Source of the DNA: Clostridiales bacterium
GTDB taxonomy: Bacteria > Bacillota > Clostridia > Saccharofermentanales > Saccharofermentanaceae
DNA: 64,000 nt
NCBI GenBank assembly: GCA_017962145.1
Contig: JAGCVX010000022.1
Span: 117,858-181,857, forward strand
Direction of reading: 5' to 3'
In this document: piece by piece, positions 41,482-50,756 of the stretch
Numbering within the stretch: position 1 is the stretch's first letter
How the letters are laid out: each line of letters opens with the position of its first letter
The notes under the pieces: generated by a model
The model's input: only the letters and a program-made list of their open reading frames with translations
Databases searched by the model: none
What the model was told of the DNA's origin: nothing
Translations under genes and position numbers: made by a program

Positions 41482-43389
41482 ATGAAAAAGCCGCAAAATG
41501 TACGATATGAGAATCAGTTCTATAAGCCGCACCGTGTGAACAACAATGGTCTTTACCTGCTGTTCCTGGTAACGGTTGTTCTCGTTACGGCTACAATCGT
41601 TCTTGCCGTGGTCACGCTTATCCAGTCCAAGAATAAACTGAAAGATTCCGATACCAGCACAACGTCCGAAGAAGTGGTCGTCACCAACAGCAACGGCGAG
41701 GTCATTTCCAGTAACGGCATCATCGTGGCCACTCCGGAGCCGACAGCACCGGCATCGATGCAGGCGTATCAGAATCCGATCCTGTATCCGGCGACCGCAC
41801 AGATGGATGTCGCCATCGGAACTCCGGCAGATGCATATTCTCCTTCCGGACGCGGTACGACCCAGGTCGTCTATGACAAAGACGAAAAGATTTCCGACTA
41901 TCACAGAGAGACCGAGATCCATTTCGGTGATCCGCTTTACTATCAGCAGGTCGGCGGTATCCTGACTTTCAGAGGAACCAACTTCCGAAACTGCGCTTCC
42001 TGGGGCACATTCAGCCTCGATCCTTCTAAAGAACAACACCTGGAGCAGATCTGGGAATACGATAACATCGGCGCACTGGCGTCTTCGTCCTGGTCCTTTT
42101 CCTGGTTCGGTACCGGCTGGACCGGTCAGCCTCTGGCTGTAAAGTGGGACTGGAATACCCAGCAGCTGATGAACATGTATCCGGAGAAGAAGTCCAAGCA
42201 GAACCTTACGGAGATCATCATCGCGGCGATGGACGGATATGTCTATTTCTTCGATCTCGAAGACGGCACGAAGACCAGAGATCCGCTGAAGGTGGGTGCG
42301 ACCATCAAGGGTACACCGGCTGTCGATCCCCGCGGATATCCGATCCTTTATGTCGGTCAGGGCGACGATAACGGCGTAAAGGGTGAGATCGGTTTCCGTA
42401 TCTACAGCCTTCTGGACTTTTCGCTTCTTCATTACCAGACAGGTCTGGATTCCCGTGCGTACAGAAGCACATGGGGTGCCTGCGACTCTTCGCCGATCAT
42501 CTGCGCTGACGCAGATACACTGATCTACCCGAACGAGAACGGCATGATCTACACAGTAAAACTGAATACTTCCTTCGATGTGGGAACCGGAGTTCTGTCC
42601 ATCAACCCGCAGACGATCGCATATAAATACATCTTCGACGGTATCGAAGGCAGACAGCTGGGTATCGAGAGCTCGATGGCGATCTACGATCACTATGGCT
42701 GGTGCACCGATAACGCAGGTAACCTGATCTGCATCGACCTCAACACCATGAGCCTGGTATGGTCGAGAAGACTTGACGATGACTCGGACGTAACACCGGT
42801 CATCGAAGAAGACAACGGACATGTATATCTTTATACCGGTACGGAAGTTGACTGGCAGAGAAATGAACTGGATTATCAGGGTGCGTCTTACACCTACAAG
42901 TTCGACGCGATGACCGGCGACGTGATCTGGCAGACATCCCAGAGCTGCTACACCCATAACGGCGCCAACTCCGGTGACGACGTAAACGGCGGTATGCTGG
43001 GCACCCCGGTGATCGGAAAAGGCCCGATCTCCAACCTGGTCATCTACGCCTACAGCATGACAAAGGGACTTTACAGCGGCAATCTTGTCGTAGCTTATGA
43101 TAAAAACACGGGAACAGAGGTATGGCGTTACGATATGAACTGCTATTCCTGGAGTTCTCCGGTGGATATCTACGATGATCAGGATAACGCATACATCCTG
43201 ATCTGTGACAGTTATGGACAGGTACACCTGGTGGATGCGGCCAACGGCGCTCGTCTGTGTTATATCAGAATGAGCCGTTCCGATAACCCGGACCTGCAGC
43301 ATAATACAGAATCTTCCCCGATCGTGGTGGATGGAATCATGGTCGTAGGAACGAGAGGACAGTCTATTTTTGGGGTGAAGATTTCATGA
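41482..43389 (+). CDS. Membrane-anchored PQQ-like beta-propeller protein
   Basis: The 635-residue protein has a single membrane helix (about 25-47) after a short basic cytoplasmic tail, a low-complexity linker, and a large extracytoplasmic domain (about 150-635) made of repeated strands typical of PQQ-like (BamB/WD-like) propellers: AAMDGYVYFFDLEDG, CTDNAGNLICIDLNTMSLVW, YKFDAMTGDVIW, VAYDKNTGTEVWRY and SYGQVHLVDAANG are blade repeats. No PQQ or metal-binding catalytic set is evident, so a structural or substrate-binding role is more likely than enzyme activity. Its stop overlaps the next gene by 4 bases. Confidence 0.8.
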   Translation: MKKPQNVRYENQFYKPHRVNNNGLYLLFLVTVVLVTATIVLAVVTLIQSKNKLKDSDTSTTSEEVVVTNSNGEVISSNGIIVATPEPTAPASMQAYQNPILYPATAQMDVAIGTPADAYSPSGRGTTQVVYDKDEKISDYHRETEIHFGDPLYYQQVGGILTFRGTNFRNCASWGTFSLDPSKEQHLEQIWEYDNIGALASSSWSFSWFGTGWTGQPLAVKWDWNTQQLMNMYPEKKSKQNLTEIIIAAMDGYVYFFDLEDGTKTRDPLKVGATIKGTPAVDPRGYPILYVGQGDDNGVKGEIGFRIYSLLDFSLLHYQTGLDSRAYRSTWGACDSSPIICADADTLIYPNENGMIYTVKLNTSFDVGTGVLSINPQTIAYKYIFDGIEGRQLGIESSMAIYDHYGWCTDNAGNLICIDLNTMSLVWSRRLDDDSDVTPVIEEDNGHVYLYTGTEVDWQRNELDYQGASYTYKFDAMTGDVIWQTSQSCYTHNGANSGDDVNGGMLGTPVIGKGPISNLVIYAYSMTKGLYSGNLVVAYDKNTGTEVWRYDMNCYSWSSPVDIYDDQDNAYILICDSYGQVHLVDAANGARLCYIRMSRSDNPDLQHNTESSPIVVDGIMVVGTRGQSIFGVKIS

Positions 43390-43853
43390 GCAAAGCAGCG
43401 ATGCATGATGTGGTATGGATGAATGAGGCGTTGTCCATGAGTGAGAAGAAACACAGTTATGAAGATATCGTATCGATCGAGACGGAACTTTCCGGCTACA
43501 GAAGAGGCAGCCTGAAAGCAACGATCGATCTCGTTGCGGCACGTATTGCCTGGAGCGATACGCACATGTGGAACAACGATTTTGTCCGCGCCCTTTCTCC
43601 TGAGCGCATTTCCCTGATCCGTCAGAAACTTCCGGGAACGGAAGTTCTTTCCTGGGCAAGCGATTACGCAAAGGGCATCGGCCATCTTATGGGCTCGATG
43701 ACGTGTTCTTTCCCGCAGGACTGGTCCGTGGTGATCACATTCTCAGACGGGGAGACCCTCAAGGCCTGCGGCGTAAGCAGTTTCCCGAAGCAGTGGAGCA
43801 TTTACCGCCAGCTCATCGAAGAAGTAGCCAAAACATCTTTCCGCCTGCGTTGA
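43386..43853 (+). CDS. Unknown protein coupled to the propeller gene
   Basis: The 155-residue soluble product has no signal peptide or membrane helix and no motif I recognise. Features seen are a mixed alpha/beta composition with the phrases WNNDFVRALSPERIS and SWASDYAKGIGHLMG. The ATG overlaps the propeller gene stop (ATGA), so both are made together. A DNA-binding or metal-binding motif was looked for and not seen. Confidence 0.6.
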   Translation: MSKAAMHDVVWMNEALSMSEKKHSYEDIVSIETELSGYRRGSLKATIDLVAARIAWSDTHMWNNDFVRALSPERISLIRQKLPGTEVLSWASDYAKGIGHLMGSMTCSFPQDWSVVITFSDGETLKACGVSSFPKQWSIYRQLIEEVAKTSFRLR

Positions 43854-43877
43854 TAAAACCGCAGGTTTTTTATTTTT
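43844..43877 (+). terminator. Terminator overlapping the end of the unknown gene
   Basis: CCTGCG (43844-43849) pairs with CGCAGG (43860-43865), followed by TTTTTTATTTTT. The stop codon lies in the loop. Confidence 0.85.
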
Positions 43878-43926
43878 CTCCCTAGTGGTATCGAAGTCAT
43901 CGGCAGATGACGAAACGGTTCTTTTT

Positions 43927-43935
43927 TGATACAAT
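43927..43935 (+). promoter_or_regulatory. Extended -10 promoter of the 200-residue membrane protein gene
   Basis: TGaTACAAT lies 34 bases before the GTG start at 43969; no -35 is clear. Confidence 0.5.
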
Positions 43936-43968
43936 AATAAAAGACTATTTTTTCGAAAGGGAACGAAA

Positions 43969-44571
43969 GTGGATTATCTGGAAGGACTTTTGCTTGGGCC
44001 ACTTTGGAGCGACACCGATTATGAGAATCGGAGACATCTGTCACTGTTTCTCCTTTATGGCATTTTTGTTGACCTTCTCGTTGTCTATAACTATCTGACC
44101 GGAAGCATGAATACTCTGATCGCCGGCGCTTTTCTGCCGAAAGTGATCGTATTCGTGGTTCTGTTTTTCTTCTGTCCCGCTTTATGTTTCTCTTATTATC
44201 GAATGCCCTTGTGGGGCAAAATTCCTGTACTTATCGCGCAGCTGACAAAGTTCGGTGCGCTGACTTTATTGATCACAGCATGGGCTCGTCCGAAGCTCTC
44301 CGTCTCTTTCGGAGACTTAAAGGACTTCCTCATCTCATATTTGAACAAGACATTGGAACGATTCACGGAGAAATATGTCGACACGGCAGGAACATTTGCC
44401 ACTGTACTGGGTGTTATCTCCGGCGGTGTATACGTAGTAGTCGTAGTACTTCTGAATCTTCTCGCCGCGATCCTGATCCCGGGTCTCGTTTTCTGTGTCG
44501 CTCGATTCTTACAATACTGGTATGACAAAGTTGTCAGTATGCTGGTACTTTCCGACTATACTGACAAGTAA
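43969..44571 (+). CDS. Membrane protein of unknown function
   Basis: The 200-residue product has four or five membrane helices (about 24-44, 50-72, 85-102, 140-165 and 160-182). No family is recognised. Translation probably starts at GTG 43969, with AAAGGGA 8 bases upstream and no in-frame ATG nearby. The kinase-like gene follows after 17 bases with its own AGGAG, so the two are probably co-transcribed. Confidence 0.6.
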   Translation: MDYLEGLLLGPLWSDTDYENRRHLSLFLLYGIFVDLLVVYNYLTGSMNTLIAGAFLPKVIVFVVLFFFCPALCFSYYRMPLWGKIPVLIAQLTKFGALTLLITAWARPKLSVSFGDLKDFLISYLNKTLERFTEKYVDTAGTFATVLGVISGGVYVVVVVLLNLLAAILIPGLVFCVARFLQYWYDKVVSMLVLSDYTDK

Positions 44572-44588
44572 CGATAGGAGACGATAAT

Positions 44589-45596
44589 ATGGCGAATTTA
44601 TCTGATAAAATTCGGGTTTCGATCGATGACCTGGAAGATATGCTTGGCGTGTTCGGACTTCCGGACTTTATTTCCAAAGCGGAAGAGCGTTTCGTACGCC
44701 AGACGGAAGAAGTGGCCGAGGATGTCATTTCCAAGCCGAAGGTAAAGGTGGTATTTGTATCCGGTCCTACCTCTTCGGGAAAGACTACATTTACCGACAG
44801 ACTGGTTTCTGCACTGCAGAGAAGAGGAAAGCGGGCGATCCGCCTTTCTCTCGATGATTACTATAATACCCGCGCACTTTCATTTGACGAAGAGGGACGT
44901 CCGGATTTCGAGAGCGTCGAGACTCTGGATATGCGTCTGGCCAGCATGGATCTGGCCAAGCTCGTCAGCGGCGACAAGGTCGTCACCCCGACTTTTGACT
45001 TTATGCTCCGTGCCCGTGTCGAGTCCGACAAGCCGGCACTTGAGATCGGAAAAGACGGTGTCGTCGTTGTAGAAGGCCTGCATGGTCTTTGCGACGAGAC
45101 AACGGGAAGCTTCGAGAAAGATCAGTACCTCGGCATCTTTATCATGCCGTACGCATCTGTCATGTCCGACAGAAGACTTCTCGACAGCGATGATCTTCGT
45201 ATGCTCCGCCGTATCGTGCGTGACGTCCGCCACAGAGGTGCGCACGCCCTGACGACGATCGACTACTGGCCGATGATCCAGAAGTCGGAGCAGGATTATT
45301 ACCGCGATTATCTGACACGTGCCGATTACCATATCAATTCGTTCCTGGCGTATGAGCCGCTGGTTATTGCCGCGCTTGCCAGACACGATATCGATGAAGC
45401 CGTATCGGCTTACGATCAGGGACTTTTGGCTCCTTCCGTTTTCATGGAAAGAAGTAACCCGCCGAAGGACTTCGCAAATATCGAGAAGGCGGTTGCAAAG
45501 GCGCGCATGCTTTCCACATGGCTTTCCCAGATTCCACAGGCTACCGAGAAATTCGTTCCGAAGACATCGATCCTCAACGAATTCCTGTGTTCCTGA
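44589..45596 (+). CDS. Uridine kinase-like P-loop kinase
   Basis: The 335-residue protein carries a uridine kinase/phosphoribulokinase-type domain: Walker A GPTSSGKTTF (about 59-68), SLDDYYNTR, and VVVEGLHGLCD. An N-terminal extension of about 50 residues precedes the kinase fold. It probably phosphorylates a nucleoside or a related small molecule; true uridine kinases (Udk) are about 210 residues, so the longer form may have another substrate. AGGAG precedes the ATG. Confidence 0.85.
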   Translation: MANLSDKIRVSIDDLEDMLGVFGLPDFISKAEERFVRQTEEVAEDVISKPKVKVVFVSGPTSSGKTTFTDRLVSALQRRGKRAIRLSLDDYYNTRALSFDEEGRPDFESVETLDMRLASMDLAKLVSGDKVVTPTFDFMLRARVESDKPALEIGKDGVVVVEGLHGLCDETTGSFEKDQYLGIFIMPYASVMSDRRLLDSDDLRMLRRIVRDVRHRGAHALTTIDYWPMIQKSEQDYYRDYLTRADYHINSFLAYEPLVIAALARHDIDEAVSAYDQGLLAPSVFMERSNPPKDFANIEKAVAKARMLSTWLSQIPQATEKFVPKTSILNEFLCS

Positions 45597-45610
45597 AAGG
45601 GGGAAGATGA

Positions 45611-46546
45611 ATGCCTATACGTATTCCGAATAATCTTCCTGCTACAGGTATCCTGGAGAAGGAGAGAATCTTTGTTATGACGGAGGATCGTGCCTATACA
45701 CAGGACATCCGCCCGCTTCACATCCTGATACTGAATCTCATGCCGAATAAGATCGCAACGGAGACACAGCTTCTTCGCGCGCTTTCGAATTCACCGCTTC
45801 AGGTCAATATCGATCTGCTTTATACGGCGTCTTATCACCCGAAGCACACGGCTATCGAGCATCTGATGAAGTTCTATGAGACATTCGATGACGTCAAAGA
45901 CCGTTTCTACGACGGCATGATCATCACCGGTGCGCCTGTCGAACTGATGGAGTTCGAAGATGTTGCGTACTGGAAAGAACTGTGCGACATCATGGAGTGG
46001 AGCAAGACCCATGTCTACTCGACACTTCATATCTGCTGGGGCGCCCAGGCCGGTCTTTACTACCACTACGGCATCCCGAAATACCACCTGGACAAGAAGA
46101 TGTTCGGTGTCTTCGAGCACAGCATGACCTATACCAAGCCGGTCAAGCTTTTCCGTGGATTCGATGACTACTTCTATGTACCGCATTCCCGCCACACCGA
46201 GGTGAGAAAAGCCGATATCGAGCGTCATCCAAACCTTCGTATCCTTTCCGAGTCTGAAGAGAGCGGCGTTTACGCGATCTCGGATCTTTCCGGAAGACAG
46301 ATCTTCATTACCGGCCACTCGGAGTATGACCTCAACACTCTGCGCGATGAGTATTTCCGCGATGTGAATAAGGGCCTTCCGATCGAAGTTCCGAAGAATT
46401 ATTTCCCGGACGATGATCCGACCAAGGAACCGCATATGAAGTGGAGATCAAGCTCGACGCTTCTGTTTATGAACTGGCTGAACTATTACGTATATCAGGA
46501 GACGCCGTTTGACATCTCCACCATCAGCGAGGTGCCCAAGAAATAA
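45611..46546 (+). CDS. metA: Homoserine O-acetyltransferase, MetA type
   Basis: The 311-residue enzyme activates homoserine for methionine synthesis. The catalytic Cys is C142 in HICWGAQA and the conserved His lies in the TGHSEYD region. Residue 111 is Glu (GAPVE); MetA enzymes with Gly here use succinyl-CoA and those with Glu use acetyl-CoA, so acetyl transfer is predicted. AGGGGGAAG precedes the ATG. There is no SAM riboswitch, since only 14 bases separate it from the kinase-like gene. Confidence 0.93.
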   Translation: MPIRIPNNLPATGILEKERIFVMTEDRAYTQDIRPLHILILNLMPNKIATETQLLRALSNSPLQVNIDLLYTASYHPKHTAIEHLMKFYETFDDVKDRFYDGMIITGAPVELMEFEDVAYWKELCDIMEWSKTHVYSTLHICWGAQAGLYYHYGIPKYHLDKKMFGVFEHSMTYTKPVKLFRGFDDYFYVPHSRHTEVRKADIERHPNLRILSESEESGVYAISDLSGRQIFITGHSEYDLNTLRDEYFRDVNKGLPIEVPKNYFPDDDPTKEPHMKWRSSSTLLFMNWLNYYVYQETPFDISTISEVPKK

Positions 46547-46548
46547 AG

Positions 46549-47505
46549 ATGAACGGCTCTGCTTCTCCAAGTCCGATTACGCAGGAACTGCTTTCCTCCC
46601 TTTGTCCGCCCCGCGACGAGGCCGGACATAAGGGGACTTTCGGACGCCTTCTGGTCTATGCCGGAAGTACCGGTATGGGAGGCGCGGCGTATATGGCGGC
46701 CTCTTCGGCGCTTCGAAGCGGAGTCGGCCTGGTCTATCTTCTGACTCCCTCGGAACTGATCCTTCCGCTCATGACCATGTGCCCGGAGGCGATTGGTATT
46801 TCTGTTCCGGACAGTGCCTGCAAAACTCCGTCTGCGCATGTTGTTCCGCTTGTTGCAAGAGAAAGACTGACTCCTGAAAACTGGATCGAGAAGTATCTTT
46901 CGGATAAAGATGCCGTGCTTTTAGGACCGGGAATCGCAACGGACAGAAAAGACGTCAGGCAGCAGTTTTCCTATATTGCTGAAAATGCAAAGCATCTCGT
47001 GCTGGACGCGGGTGCGCTTTCTATTCTTTCGGAAAATGAAGATCTTTGGAGATCTCTTTCTTCCCGTCGGGAAAGGGGTCTGGATCCTGCGGTACTGACA
47101 CCGCATATCGGTGAGTTTAAAAGACTTGATCCGTCGTGGGAAAACGGGGATATGGCTTCGGCACAGGCGTTTGCTGTCAAAAACGAAATCGTGCTGGTTC
47201 TGAAAAGTCATCAAACTAACATATTTACTTCTGACGGGAAGTGGTATAGTAATCGGGAGAGCAACTCCGGACTGGCCAAAGGCGGTTCAGGCGATGTGCT
47301 TTCCGGACTTCTGGCAGGATTTCTGGCGCAGGGTCTGGATGCGGAGAAGTCCGCGGCATGCGCAGTAGGCATACATGCGCTGGCGGGACGTCTTTGCGCA
47401 GATGAGCACGGCCGCAGGGCGATGCTTCCTACCATGCTCTGGAATTACTACGATAGATGTTTTCAAATGCTGAAATGGGAAGAAGGAATGGAAAGTGATG
47501 GATAA
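46549..47505 (+). CDS. nnrD: ADP-dependent NAD(P)H-hydrate dehydratase (C-terminal YjeF domain)
   Basis: The 318-residue protein has the ribokinase-like CARKD fold: KGTFGRLLVYAGSTGMGGAAY at the start shown by GTFGRLLVYAGS, a central LGPGIAT, and the nucleotide-binding GLAKGGSGDVLSGLLAGF. It repairs damaged (hydrated) NADH and NADPH using ADP. Many bacteria fuse it to the NnrE epimerase domain; here that N-terminal domain is absent, so the epimerase must be separate or missing. The metA stop is 2 bases upstream and alr overlaps the 3' end. Confidence 0.88.
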   Translation: MNGSASPSPITQELLSSLCPPRDEAGHKGTFGRLLVYAGSTGMGGAAYMAASSALRSGVGLVYLLTPSELILPLMTMCPEAIGISVPDSACKTPSAHVVPLVARERLTPENWIEKYLSDKDAVLLGPGIATDRKDVRQQFSYIAENAKHLVLDAGALSILSENEDLWRSLSSRRERGLDPAVLTPHIGEFKRLDPSWENGDMASAQAFAVKNEIVLVLKSHQTNIFTSDGKWYSNRESNSGLAKGGSGDVLSGLLAGFLAQGLDAEKSAACAVGIHALAGRLCADEHGRRAMLPTMLWNYYDRCFQMLKWEEGMESDG

Positions 47506-48682
47506 TTTTCCGAATCGCTCCTGGGCGGAGATCAATCTGGATATACTGGCTGAGAATATGCGCGAGATCCGTCGCGTGACGAAGCGCACATCGAAGGTCA
47601 TGGCAGTCGTAAAGGCCGATGCGTATGGCCACGGTGCGATCGAGACAGCACGCGTGCTTCTTGAAAACGGCGCAGATAAACTCGCTGTTTCTATGCTCGA
47701 CGAGGCGATCGAACTTCGTGAGAACGGCATCACGGCGCCGATCCTGATCCTGGGTCATACAGACCCGAGACGCATTTCCCAGCTGATCGAAAATGATATC
47801 GAGCAGGCTGTGTATTCTCTCGAGTACGCCAAGGCGATCTCGAAGAAAGCCATCATCCTTGAGCGTACAGCAAGGATCCATATCAAGTACGATACCGGTA
47901 TGAACCGTCTGGGTTTCCTGGAAGGCGAGTCTTCCGTAGAAGCGATCCTGGCGATCTCCGAGCTTCCGGGCATCGAGATCGAAGGCATGTTCTCGCATTT
48001 CGCGATGTCGGATACTGATGATGACGAATATACCATGAAGCAGTTCAACGCATTCATGAAGATGGTGGATGAACTGGAGGCAAAGGGCCTTCATATCCCC
48101 ACCAAGCATATCTGCAACAGCGCCGGCATCATCCGCTTCCCGCAGATGCATCTGGATATGGTCCGCGCAGGCCTGATCACATACGGCATGATGCCGAAGG
48201 GCTGCCCGAAGCCGTATACCGATTTTGAAGTCCGTCCGGCGATGACACTGAAATCCAGTGTCGTTCATGTAAAAGAGATCCCGGCCGGTGAGACCATCAG
48301 CTACGGCCGTCATTTCAAGACTGAGAAGACCAGTACCATCGCGACGATCGCGATCGGCTATGCGGACGGTTATCTCCGCCGCCTTTCGAACCGTGCCGAG
48401 GTACTGATCCACGGCAAGCGTGCTCCGGTAGTCGGAAATATCTGCATGGATATGTGCATGGTGGATGTTTCGGATTTTGATGAAAAACCGCACGTTGGCG
48501 ATGAGGTAGTGCTTTTCGGAACGCAGAAAACGCGTGGCAAGCATGCGGAGATCCCGGTCGATGAGATCTCGGATATGCTCGATACCATCAACTACGAAGT
48601 AACATGCCTTGTCGGAAAGCGTATCCCGCGTGTTTATATCCGTAACGGCAAGATCGTTCAGATGCACAGCTCGATCTGGTAA
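47498..48682 (+). CDS. alr: Alanine racemase
   Basis: The 394-residue PLP enzyme converts L-Ala to D-Ala for peptidoglycan. The PLP lysine is K39 in VVKADAYGHG, the catalytic Tyr lies in TISYGRHF, and GNICMDMCMVD is present. The ATG at 47498 gives K39 at its canonical position; a GTG one codon earlier (47495) cannot be excluded. It overlaps the end of nnrD by 8 bases. AAGGA lies about 10 bases upstream. Confidence 0.96.
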   Translation: MDNFPNRSWAEINLDILAENMREIRRVTKRTSKVMAVVKADAYGHGAIETARVLLENGADKLAVSMLDEAIELRENGITAPILILGHTDPRRISQLIENDIEQAVYSLEYAKAISKKAIILERTARIHIKYDTGMNRLGFLEGESSVEAILAISELPGIEIEGMFSHFAMSDTDDDEYTMKQFNAFMKMVDELEAKGLHIPTKHICNSAGIIRFPQMHLDMVRAGLITYGMMPKGCPKPYTDFEVRPAMTLKSSVVHVKEIPAGETISYGRHFKTEKTSTIATIAIGYADGYLRRLSNRAEVLIHGKRAPVVGNICMDMCMVDVSDFDEKPHVGDEVVLFGTQKTRGKHAEIPVDEISDMLDTINYEVTCLVGKRIPRVYIRNGKIVQMHSSIW

Positions 48683-48717
48683 GAAAGGGCAAAACAGGAT
48701 GCGGATTTCCGCGGTGC

Positions 48718-48746
48718 TTGACTTTACGCTTGACACCTAGTATAAT
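48718..48746 (+). promoter_or_regulatory. Strong promoter of the rpmH operon
   Basis: TTGACT (48718-48723), a 17-base spacer and consensus TATAAT (48741-48746). An internal TTGACA at 48730-48735 is too close to the -10 to be used with it. The leader to rpmH is about 65 bases. Confidence 0.85.
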
Positions 48747-48816
48747 TCTATCGCTATTCGTATCGATTATTCGTGTAAATGAAGGTAAAAGAAACTAATT
48801 TTGGAGGTAGATCCAT

Positions 48817-48951
48817 ATGAAGATGACATATCAGCCTAAGAAGAGACAGAGATCTAAGGTTCACGGTTTCCGTGCAAGAATGGCGACCGCATCCGGCCGT
48901 GATGTTCTTAAGAGAAGAAGACTGAAGGGAAGAAAGAGTCTTACAGTATAA
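48817..48951 (+). CDS. rpmH: Ribosomal protein L34
   Basis: The 44-residue product, [18 protein letters not shown] at its start and ending LKGRKSLTV, is a standard L34, part of the large ribosomal subunit. GGAGGTAG lies 9 bases before the ATG. rpmH leads the conserved rpmH-rnpA-yidD-yidC-jag-mnmE-mnmG-rsmG block and is driven by the promoter at 48718. Confidence 0.98.
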   Translation: MKMTYQPKKRQRSKVHGFRARMATASGRDVLKRRRLKGRKSLTV

Positions 48952-48975
48952 GGATCACCCACGTGGTCCTTTTTT
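48950..48975 (+). terminator. Attenuating terminator between rpmH and rnpA
   Basis: AAGGATCAC pairs with GTGGTCCTT (one G:T pair) and is followed by TTTT. It probably reduces transcription from the abundant rpmH message into rnpA. Confidence 0.8.
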
Positions 48976-49003
48976 ATAAGGAAGCCGGGGCTTAGGGCGC
49001 ATC

Positions 49004-49384
49004 ATGTTGAAGACGACGCAGACGCTGCGTTTTAATTATGAATTTTCCCGTGTCTACAAAAGGGGGAAGTTTGCGACGGGACGCTATCTGAGTGTCCATT
49101 GTTTCAAGCGCAGTCCGCACCTGAAGCATAATATGACGCCTGTTCCGATCGACATCTTGCGTGTCGGTTTTACGAATGGTCATGGCCGCAGGACGGCAGT
49201 GGCCAGGAATCGTGCCAAGCGGCTTCTGCGAGCGGCTTTCTCCTCTTACGAGCCTTCGGTTCGTACTGGTTATGACATTATTTTTCTGATGAAAACCGGA
49301 GAAGATCTTCCCACTTACCAGCAAGTGGAAAAAGAGATGGGAAGACATCTTACGAAATTGGGATTACTGCATCCCGGAGAATGA
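49004..49384 (+). CDS. rnpA: Ribonuclease P protein component
   Basis: The 126-residue protein assists the RNA of RNase P in tRNA 5' maturation. The signature [13 protein letters not shown] (RNR motif) is intact and the fold-start [15 protein letters not shown] is typical. A weak ribosome binding site (TTAGGGCGC) precedes the ATG. It overlaps yidD by 4 bases. Confidence 0.95.
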   Translation: MLKTTQTLRFNYEFSRVYKRGKFATGRYLSVHCFKRSPHLKHNMTPVPIDILRVGFTNGHGRRTAVARNRAKRLLRAAFSSYEPSVRTGYDIIFLMKTGEDLPTYQQVEKEMGRHLTKLGLLHPGE

Positions 49385-49596
49385 GCATGAAGAAACTTGC
49401 TATAAAGTTGATTCGACTCTATCAGCTCTCACATGGCCCGAACCATATTGCGCACTGCCGCTTTTCGCCGACGTGCTCGCAGTATACTCTCGAAGCGATA
49501 GAGAAATATGGTTTCCTGCGTGGATCCTTAAAGGGCATATGGCGTATTCTCCGCTGTAATCCGTTTTGCAAAGGTGGTTATGACCCGCTCAAGTAA
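49381..49596 (+). CDS. yidD: Membrane protein insertion efficiency factor YidD
   Basis: The 71-residue protein has the family motif [20 protein letters not shown] and [11 protein letters not shown]. It aids insertion by YidC. Its start overlaps rnpA (ATGA). Confidence 0.95.
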   Translation: MSMKKLAIKLIRLYQLSHGPNHIAHCRFSPTCSQYTLEAIEKYGFLRGSLKGIWRILRCNPFCKGGYDPLK

Positions 49597-49601
49597 TATG
49601 G

Positions 49602-49607
49602 TATAAT
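49602..49607 (+). promoter_or_regulatory. Candidate -10 for yidC
   Basis: TATAAT lies just after the yidD stop and 62 bases before the yidC start. A weak -35-like TATGAC lies at about 49579-49584. Confidence 0.4.
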
Positions 49608-49668
49608 TATTTCCGGCGCGTCCTTTCGCATGATTGGAGGGAAGTGCACGCAGGAACAGGAGCGATAC

Positions 49669-50703
49669 ATGCAGTTATCACTAGTATTCAGACTCGGCGC
49701 GGGTATTTGGACGCCGATTACGATTTTGTTCGGCTGGCTTTCCAGTCTGCTTTATGAATTTTTCGGCAGTTATGGTCTGGCGATTATTTTCCTGACCGTG
49801 ATCGTCCGTGGTTTGACTGTGCCGCTGAATGTGCGTTCTCAGAAAGCGATGATGAAGCAGCAGGCTTTGAGCGATAAGCAGGCTGAGATCAAAAGAAAAT
49901 ATCCCGATGACAAGGCAAAGCAGGAAGAAGAGCTGCAGAAGCTCTTTAAGGAGAATGGTATTTCCACACTTTCCGGATGTATTCTTCCGCTTCTGCCTCT
50001 TCTGTTTTTATTCCCGACATATTACATCGTCCGCTGCCCGCTGCAGTACATCACAGGTGTAAGCGAGAGCAATATCAAAGAGATCGGTAAAGTCCTCGGT
50101 CTCAAGAACGCTGTTGCGGACAACATTTCCGTTATCAACCGTCTGCACAATAACCCGTCAGCCCTCGTTGATGTGGTCAACCGCGGTCTGATCAAGATGC
50201 AGCAGATCCCGGATATGAAGTTCCTGGGATTGGATCTTGGTCGTACTCCGGCTTTTAATCCCGCTAAGATCATGAAGAATCCTTCGATCTATGTTCCGCT
50301 TCTTATCGTCCCGCTTCTCGTTTTGCTGACCACCGTGTTCCAGAACATGCTGATCAATGCACTGAAGCCGGACGCAAAGAAGAAGAAGGAAGAGAAGAAG
50401 AGAGCAAAGCAGAACCCGGCAAACAACCAGCCGGACGATCCGTCTGCCAGAACGATGAAGATCATGAACATCTTCATGCCGGTCCTCATGCTGGTCACCA
50501 CTTTTGCGATGCCGGCGGCTTTCGGCTTCTACTGGATCATCGGTAACCTTATGAGTATCCTCCAGCAGGTTCTGACATACTTCATGTTCAGCAAGCCTTA
50601 CGAAGAGAAGAAAAAAGAATTAGAAGAACAGAAAAAACTGGCTTTCAAGAAGAAGGCCACACCGGCACTTGCTACCGCCGGAGGGAACAAGAAGAAAAAG
50701 TAA
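49669..50703 (+). CDS. yidC: Membrane protein insertase YidC/Oxa1
   Basis: The 344-residue insertase has an N-terminal segment entering the membrane and the usual core helices: LAIIFLTVIVRGLTVPLNV, the hydrophobic hairpin loop, and C-terminal helices with FGFYWIIGNLMSILQQ. The conserved Arg in RGLTVPLN sits in the hydrophilic groove. A Lys-rich C-terminal tail may bind ribosomes. The ATG at 49669 is chosen because CAGGAGCG lies just upstream; an in-frame ATG at 49630 has no ribosome binding site. Confidence 0.93.
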   Translation: MQLSLVFRLGAGIWTPITILFGWLSSLLYEFFGSYGLAIIFLTVIVRGLTVPLNVRSQKAMMKQQALSDKQAEIKRKYPDDKAKQEEELQKLFKENGISTLSGCILPLLPLLFLFPTYYIVRCPLQYITGVSESNIKEIGKVLGLKNAVADNISVINRLHNNPSALVDVVNRGLIKMQQIPDMKFLGLDLGRTPAFNPAKIMKNPSIYVPLLIVPLLVLLTTVFQNMLINALKPDAKKKKEEKKRAKQNPANNQPDDPSARTMKIMNIFMPVLMLVTTFAMPAAFGFYWIIGNLMSILQQVLTYFMFSKPYEEKKKELEEQKKLAFKKKATPALATAGGNKKKK

Positions 50704-50756
50704 AATACGCGGGTCTGGCTCAGGCATAGAACCGTGACAAGGAGGAATGGGACGGC

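Noticed and set aside
45597..45610. SAM riboswitch upstream of metA
   Set aside because: Only 14 bases separate metA from the preceding gene, too few for a riboswitch.
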